Below, piece by piece: positions 57,394-64,000 of a stretch of 64,000 nt of DNA. The DNA comes from Marsupella aquatica. Its lineage: Eukaryota > Marchantiophyta. The notes under the pieces are model-generated. The model ran no database searches and had not been told where the DNA came from. It saw only the letters and a list, made by a program, of their open reading frames with translations. Within the stretch, counting starts at the first letter, position 1. Each line of letters begins with the position of its first letter. Location: the NCBI GenBank assembly GCA_973895155.1, contig OZ316892.1, positions 17,670,001 through 17,734,000 of the forward strand, read 5' to 3'. Both the position numbers and the translations under genes were made by a program.

Positions 57394-60300
57394 ATGCACC
57401 CTGGTCACCACCCTCCCCAGACCCAGCCCAGGGCACAGGCACTGCCTTTGCATCATCCCACAAGGATATCACGCCATGATAATAAGCTTTGGCAGCGTGA
57501 AAGGTTACGAACCAGACTTTCAGGAGCCAGTAGGATGAGATGTCCTTGTGCAATCTGCCAAGGATCCCGTACCAGGGGTCTGAATGAGGTTTGGCGGCAT
57601 ATCGCGGTTCATGGAAGAGATCCACGACATCGAGTTTGGAATGATCCTGCAGAGGAAGATTCTTCCGACGAGGAGTGGAGGTTAGAATTTGATGCTGCCA
57701 ATGCTGCAAGACGGGCAAGTGAGGTTCTGCCTGGTGCATTTGAAAATGTTGTAGCTGGTCTCTGTGGGTTGTCAGCTCTCCAACGGGATGGTGCTCAGGC
57801 AGCACCACGTGACGAAGGAATTCATGTGGAAGAGATGGTGAGAGACATCTTCCAAGACTTGGATGCATTTCATGATGGGCTGGACAATGAAGAGGATACG
57901 GCTGCAGATGCAAGTGTGCCCCCTGTCGAAGAGCCTCTTGATGAGTTTGAGATAGGGCAAGAAACCCCTGGGCATGATGGGATGTTTGGCTCTCCCCTGC
58001 AAATACAGGAAGGCAGGAAGTCTTTGTACCCCGGTAGCAAATGTTCTAAACTGGGATTTGTCATCATGTTCCTGAACATTTGCGGCAACCACAATGTCCC
58101 CAACGTTTTGGTTTCTGAGTTGTTGGCATTCTTGCGAACAACTGTGCTACCAGATGGTAATATTTTGCCCAAGAACATGTACGAGGCAAAAAGATGCATA
58201 TCTAATCTTGGATTGAACTATGATTCGATCCATGCCTGTCCTGATGGGCATGTTCTTTTCAGAAAGGAGTATAAAGAATCGTGGACATGCCCTAAGTATG
58301 GGAAGCACAGGTATCGGAACTCAGGAAAGTCTATGGTTCCCGCCAAGGTACTTCGTCATTTTCCACTCATTCCCAGACTTCAGCGGATGTTCAGAAGCCG
58401 TGCCATCTCGGAGATGATGACTTGGGCAACTGACAAGAAAAGTGATGATGGGCTACAACGACATGCTGCAGATTCAAGGCAATGGAAACTCATAGATGAG
58501 ATGTATCCCGAATTTGCTGCTGAGCCGAGGAATGTCAGACTTGGGCTGTCATTGGATGGGGTAAACCCATTTGGAGACAAGAACAACAAATTTTCATGCT
58601 GGCCTGTAACTATTTTGAATTATAACCTTCCTCCTTGGATGACTACAAAGCGATTTTTTGTTCTGATGGTCCTACTGATACCAGGGCCAGACAGTGCTGT
58701 ATCTGCCAACATAGATGTGTTTCTGGCTCCCCTAGTGGAGGAATTGAGAAAGCTTTGGGAGGAAGGAGTTCTCACATATGATGTCCTACAGAGGCTTGGG
58801 AGGTTAAACCCATTCATCCTTAGAGCCATTGTCATTCTGACTATAGCTGACTACCCAGCCCATGGGATGATATCAGGCCAAACAACAAAAGGATATTGTG
58901 CTTGTACTATCTGTGGGCGCAATGTCACCAGTGAGTACTCCAGAGCCCTGCAGAAAGTGATATACATGGGCCATCGTCGTTTTCTGAAGACAGATCACCC
59001 TTACAGAGAAAGATAGGCACTGATTGCACACTTTGGCAATGAGATTGAGCAACGTGGACCCCCGGCACGAGTGACCAAAGAGGAGATCAGGCAGTGGGGA
59101 GCACTGAGGGATGACTATATCAAACGAGGGGGCAGGGAAGATGGAGTGAGTGATCCAATAAAGCGATATGGTGTAAAAAGACTGAGCATATTGGACTTGG
59201 AGCTCAAGTACTGGAGGGTAAGCCTCTTGGAGTTGATGCTAATTGGGATACATGTTTTGGTTCAGAGCATGTGCATTCATTTCGAAGAGAGAGACTAAAC
59301 TTGAGGCATTTCCTGACGCTTTTGCATTGCAACGATGCAGGAGTTTGAGCCAAGCAAACATAACATTGATGTTATGCACATTGAAAAGAATATTTGTGAG
59401 AGTCTACTCAGATTCTTGTGTGGAGAGAAAGACACTGGTTCAGTGAGATTGGATCTTGAACAGAGGGGAATGAAACCCCATCTTTGGTTGAGGCCACATG
59501 CCCACAGAGCTGATGTGCTCTTGAAGTACCAAGCGCCCTATGTTCTGACAGACACAGAGTGGGAACTATTTGTGCAGAGGTTGAGTTCTTTGAAGGTTCC
59601 TTCAAACTATGGCAGTGCTTTCAAGAAGCATATCATGACTAGAAAGCTTGGTAGTATGAAAAGCCATGACTACCATATGTTGATGCAACAGGTGTTGCCT
59701 TTATGCCTGAGGGGCCTGTTGCAGAAGCCTGTTCGTACTGTGATCATGCGACTCAGTGATGTGTTTCGTCGTATTTGTGTGAAGGTTTGGGATGAAACAC
59801 ACTTCCCACAACTGACAGAAGATGTCGCTCAGGTGCTGTGTGACCTGGAGATTTATTTTCCTCCCGCATTTTTTGATGTCATGACCCACCTACTTGTCCA
59901 TGTTGTGGAAGAGCTACACCAATTTGGGCCTGTGAGTGCTCGTTGGTTGTACCCTTTGGAACGGTACATGAAGCTACTCAAAGGTCACGTGAGAACATAT
60001 TACAAACCTGAAGCAAGCATGGCTAAAGGTTACATCAAGGATGAGACTCTGGGATTTCTGACCGAATACATAGCACAATATGAGCATGTGAAGACCAGGG
60101 TGTGGAATTCTGATGAGGAGGAAGGGGTGGTAGGTGAAGTACTGGAAGGGGCTGCAACCACAAAGAACCTGACCATATCTATGAGAGACTTGGCACATGA
60201 CTTTGTATTGCACAACACTGTGGTGATGGAACCCTGGATACAGTGAGTGCATACATGTGCTATAATCCAGTTCATGAGCTTAAATGTTGTGTTCGTGTGG

Positions 60301-61125
60301 TTTTCTCCTTCAGCCTGTTCATGTTTACCCAAGCTAATGCTGTGTGGTTGTTCGTTCAGGGAGTATGAGTCATTGAAGGCGGCCCATCCCACTGCAGGAA
60401 CAACTTTTCCAGGTTTCATGGAGTGGATCAGAGTGGCAATTAGAGAGCATCACGAGACCCACCCAGACATGGATGCAGATGTTTACCTACTGTCTAATGC
60501 CCCTAGCCTGAAAGTGAAGACTTACAAACGGATGAGAGCATATGGGAATCACTTCCGAGTGAAGGATGGTGACAGTGCCTACAGGGTGACGAATGACTGC
60601 GGGCTCATCACTGTATTTGAGCAACAGAGCCACAATCACGACAGGGCCTGGATGGAGATGGGATATGTGGGAGAATTAGTTGACATATGGGCTCTGGACT
60701 ATGGGGCGGTGTCCAGTCCTGTGATTCTTATGAAAGGTTCATGGGTGCGGCAGGATTGGCTTGGTAACAGGGCTACCATGAAGAGAGACAACGACGGTTT
60801 CTTGCTGGCCAATTTCAGAGGGAAATTGCCCGAATGGTCTGAGCCATTTGTGTTTCCTAGTCAGGTGGAGCAAGCTTTCTTCCTGGATGTGGAAGACTCC
60901 CCAGGTTGGCGTGTAGTGTGTCATAAACAGGCCAGGCAACGCCGGATGGAAGGATCAAACCTTGAGTTTCATTTACACTCTCATAGTGCCTTTGATCGTC
61001 GGCGTTCAGACCAAGTGCCTGTAGTTCATGATAGCGGGGACTTCATTCCTGTGACAAGGGTAGATGCATTTGCTGAAGGAGGCGAATTCAGAGATGCAGA
61101 TGCCAACAGTGTGCCTGTGCCATGA
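57394..61125 (+). CDS. CACTA (En/Spm) TNP2-type transposase, three exons, one in-frame TAG
   Basis: Exon 1 (start 57394 or the ATG at 57535) encodes the Cys-rich transposase-associated motif MRCPCAICQGSRTRGLNEVW, an acidic stretch and the Transposase_21 domain: LGLSLDGVNPFGD (about 58540) and GHRRFLKTDHPYRER. The intron 59218-59340 is phase 0. Exon 2 (59341-60242) is the DUF4218 part: HNIDVMHIEKNICESLL, SHDYHMLMQQVLPL and RWLYPLERYMKLLKGHV. The intron 60243-60359 is phase 2. Exon 3 (60360-61125) is DUF4216, with LDYGAVSSPVILMKGSWV and EPFVFPSQVEQAFFLD. The protein cuts at the element ends. Both introns are GT-AG and keep the frame. The one defect is a TAG at 59014, right after PYRER, where CAG would restore a Gln; otherwise the gene looks young. 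Confidence 0.92.
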
Positions 61126-61281
61126 GTAATGTGAATTGTTTGCATAGACATTAGTGAGGGGAAGGATGTGTAATAAAGTAATTCTGAAGCAACACAGATG
61201 TATGGATGGATGCCTGGTGATTGTGGTTGCATTGTGTTATACGGGGTGACCATAGATGACATGTTTTTGTGGTCCAGTAGG

Positions 61282-64000
61282 ATGGAACAGAGTGACACAG
61301 AGATGTGTGAGTATGAAAGGAAAGCTATGGAACAACGAGCATACGTGAAAGCCAAAATCGCAGAACTGGATCTGGAAAAGGATGTGGCTGAATTGTAAGG
61401 GAACGATTCTCAACTACACCCCTCCGCTGAGTTTGTGTGACATGAATAGTTCAATGTGGCACTGAAATTGTGACTGTATTCTCATATTGGAATGTCGCAG
61501 AGCCACAGCATTTTCAAAGAAACAAAAGGAGTACGCAAGAAGGGTGACCAGCACTATCTCTGGGCCTGTGCGTCGGAGTGACAGGTTGAGCAAGAAGGTC
61601 GTACCTACAATGGCAGAATGTGGAGATGACATTGATGCTGCACAGGTGGGTGCAGACACTAGACAAGAAGATGCAGATGATGAGTATTTTCCAGAGGAAA
61701 TGGATGAGGATGGGGGTTATGAAGATGAATACATTGCAGAGCAGCCCCAAAAGAAACATGTAAGTAGTTTTCCCAACAAGGTTTTGAGTTAAAAACTCTT
61801 GTTTAGAGGTTTCATATGTTCAGTACTACACATATGTACCTTGCTTAGTTCCTGACATTGTAGTTGGTGATGTGATGCAGCGTCCTGCCAGTTCTGTTTT
61901 GCCTTCGAAGCCTGTGCATGCACCATACCAGCAGGGGGGGCTGACCTCTGATCAAGGTTGGCGAGGTGGTAGTAGTGGTAGATCCCAGGCTGGTGCCCAA
62001 TACTATGGCAGGGGGCAAGCTCTAGGTTATGCCCGTGGTAGAGGCAGAGCAGGTCCAAACCCACAATCTCGTGGGTATGGACGTCCACCTCAACCGTGGG
62101 GATGTGAGTATATATCTATATGCCAGTTCTTTGTGAAGGCATGGCACTCCTGAATTTCAGACTGCATATCAATTTTTGACATTGTTTGGGATGTATTGGA
62201 TTCAGACAACATGAAATTCTGTCCACCTGCCATTGCATGCAGATTCTGCCCAACCTGATTGGGCAAATGCTAGTAATGATCAGTTCCAATGTCCACAAGG
62301 ACAGACATGGGTTGAACCAGGTTGGGAGGATGGTGGTGGGTCGTGGAATGAACAAGGTTGGGAAGGTGGTGAAGGTAATTGGCAGGGATATCAAAATTCA
62401 GTACCTACAAACGCTGGAAGAGGAGCAGGTAATGTCTGATCTTGTCAGCAATGGAAGAACTCATTATATGTGGAGTCCATTCACGTGGGGGGGACTCTGC
62501 ACATGTATAATGATAGAAAATGTATGTGTGCAGGTTGGACAGTCGAACCATCGACTCAAGTATTCACTAATGCCCCTATGCAGATGCAGCACGGAAGGGG
62601 GACAGGTATGTCGGTGAATGTTCAGTTGTTTTCCTACAGTTTGTACTTAGTTTTCAGTACATATGTTTGCACACACATACCTAGAAAGTGACATCATCCG
62701 GCCCCTGTACTAGGCTGGACAGGTGGTCCAGGGTCGCAACAATTTCAGAGTGCAGTCCCTGCACAGGCATCTATAGGCAGAGCTACAGGTATGTATGTTT
62801 GAAGAATTTTTCTTGAAGTGAAGCATTGAATGTTGCCGTCATCCATTCTGCTATATGTAGTTCTCAAGCATGAATGGCATTGTATTTTCCCAGGTGGCTT
62901 CAGAACCCCAGGTAGGGTGAATGAAGGGGTGGCCAATACAACGCCCAGTACTACCGAGAGCAGTGCACGAGGGGAGGTGACAAAGAAAGGGAACGTAAAG
63001 TTGAATGAGAGACAATGGGTGGATGCTGAGTGTCCTCGCAAGAACCGATGGCATGCTGATTTGAAAGCTGAAGTATTGCGTTGGTTAGATGTGAGTGTTA
63101 TTAATTTTAAAAAACAGCATCCAAAAGATTGGAAGACTGTATGTGAAAATGTTGCTGCCAAATGGAATTATGTGGGCAGTGATGATGGCGTGGACATAGG
63201 TTGCCTAGAGAGTACAGCAGGTAAAATTATCAAGCAAGAGAGGTGGAGAATGCATAAGGCTTGGAAGGAAGGTGGGGAGAAGCCAGATATGCCTCCACCA
63301 GCCAGTTGTGATGATAAAGTGTGGGCAAGGTTAGTAGCTTATTTTGTAACAGATGCTTCAAAAAAGAAGAGTTCACAGATGACCGAGGCCAGGTTGAGTG
63401 TTCAGAACCCTAATCTGACAGGAAGGACCGGCACTGCACCGACAGCTAAACGTTTGGTAAGAATGAATGGCCTAGCTATGTAATTTATGCTACACTATGT
63501 ACTATTTTTTAGTGTAAACCCATACATGTAAACTTTGTTTTTTAGTGTACGTTCCCTGAATATTGATCGATAACTTGTGTTTGCCATGCATGTGCAGAAA
63601 GCCCAATTGGGGCAAAGCCCTTCAAAAGAAGAGTTGAGGGCTGAAATTGTGAACACCCGGGCTCAAGAGGGTGCATCTGAATCCTCCAAGCATGTAAGTT
63701 ATATGAGTTCTGATTGGTAATTGAATGACCTGCGTTGAATTTCAGGTGTACACTGTATATAACATTGATTGTGCATATATTGCCCAACATTTCATATGGA
63801 GTGATTGAACCTATACCCCTGTGTCATGTAGGGAGGTGGATCTTCACTTACAGAGATAAGTGGTCGTTTGAAGGCTGTCGAAACATGTCTTCCAGAGATC
63901 AATGAACGTTTGAATTCATTGACTGACTTGTTCCATGTGAACTTCAAGACATTAATGGAAGCTGTTGTGTCGGTGAGAGATAAAATTGATTCCAATTCTG
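61282..64000 (+). CDS. TNPA-like (Transposase_24-type) second gene of the CACTA element, at least nine exons, incomplete
   Basis: From the ATG at 61282 I can chain nine exons with GT-AG introns and consistent phases: 61282-61394, 61501-61759, 61881-62103, 62243-62428, 62534-62605, 62714-62788, 62894-63456, 63598-63693, 63832 to the window end. The protein starts charged and helical (MEQSDTEMCEYERK), then basic and acidic (RRSDRLSKK, EYFPEEMDEDGG). An RGG/Gly-Tyr-rich region (YYGRGQALGYARGRGRAG) and Trp-Gly repeats in exons 4-6 follow. Exon 7 (CPRKNRWHADLKAEVLRWLD, WRMHKAWKEGG, MPPPASCDDKVWARLVAYF, SSQMTEARL) fits the plant Ptta/En/Spm transposase_24 pattern. Exon 9 is a coiled coil. TNPA-type proteins bind subterminal repeats and assist the transposase. 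Exon 9 may end at tcg/gtgaga (63973) or read on. Confidence 0.8.

Noticed and set aside
1-64000. CRISPR array, rRNA or tRNA genes
   Set aside because: No regularly spaced repeats with unique spacers, no conserved rRNA segments, and no convincing tRNA T-arm/anticodon layout were seen; tRNA absence is only an eye-level judgement.

Overview
The window looks like a transposon-rich, gene-poor stretch of a plant nuclear genome (land plant or close streptophyte relative; I cannot name the species). The evidence is AT-rich non-coding DNA, GT-AG introns of about 100-120 bp, and plant-type CACTA (Transposase_21/DUF4218/DUF4216), PIF/Harbinger and Ty3/gypsy elements. Only one plausible host gene was recognised: a DnaJ-type zinc-finger gene on the minus strand near 33.5-34.0 kb, and it may be broken.

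Layout. 0-19.7 kb: non-coding DNA with a 35-bp tandem array (63-167), a decayed 90-bp satellite (3061-3740), two copies of a 190-bp foldback MITE (4150, 9052) and a C-rich/G-rich mirror block (15.0-15.3 kb). 20.9-28.1 kb: a decayed Ty3/gypsy retrotransposon on the + strand. Its order is Gag with two CCHC knuckles, protease, a C5 DNA-methyltransferase-like domain, reverse transcriptase/RNase H, integrase, and a C-terminal PHD finger. 28-42 kb: non-coding DNA with a perfect 23-bp hairpin (29.0 kb), the DnaJ-type gene, a 1.85-kb element with ~560-bp terminal inverted repeats (35.55-37.40 kb), a third MITE copy with a clean 9-bp target duplication (37.79 kb), and a dispersed repeat family (30.1, 38.6, 40.2 kb). 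42.7-46.4 kb: a PIF/Harbinger transposase and a convergent companion ORF. 47.2 kb to the window end: probably one very large CACTA element, or a nest of elements. From left to right it holds a candidate CACTA terminus, a repeat-laden leader, a Cys-rich ORF, an EDM2-like multi-PHD protein, a two-BRCT protein, a three-exon TNP2-type transposase, and a TNPA-like gene of at least nine exons that runs off the window.

The most unusual content is the chromatin machinery carried by mobile DNA. The retrotransposon combines a DNA-methylation 'writer' domain with a PHD 'reader'. The CACTA region carries a different, EDM2-like PHD protein beside a BRCT protein. The retrotransposon is dead, and its decay has a pattern: nearly all premature stops are TAG at places where CAG (Gln) is expected. 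That is what deamination of CHG-methylated cytosine would leave.
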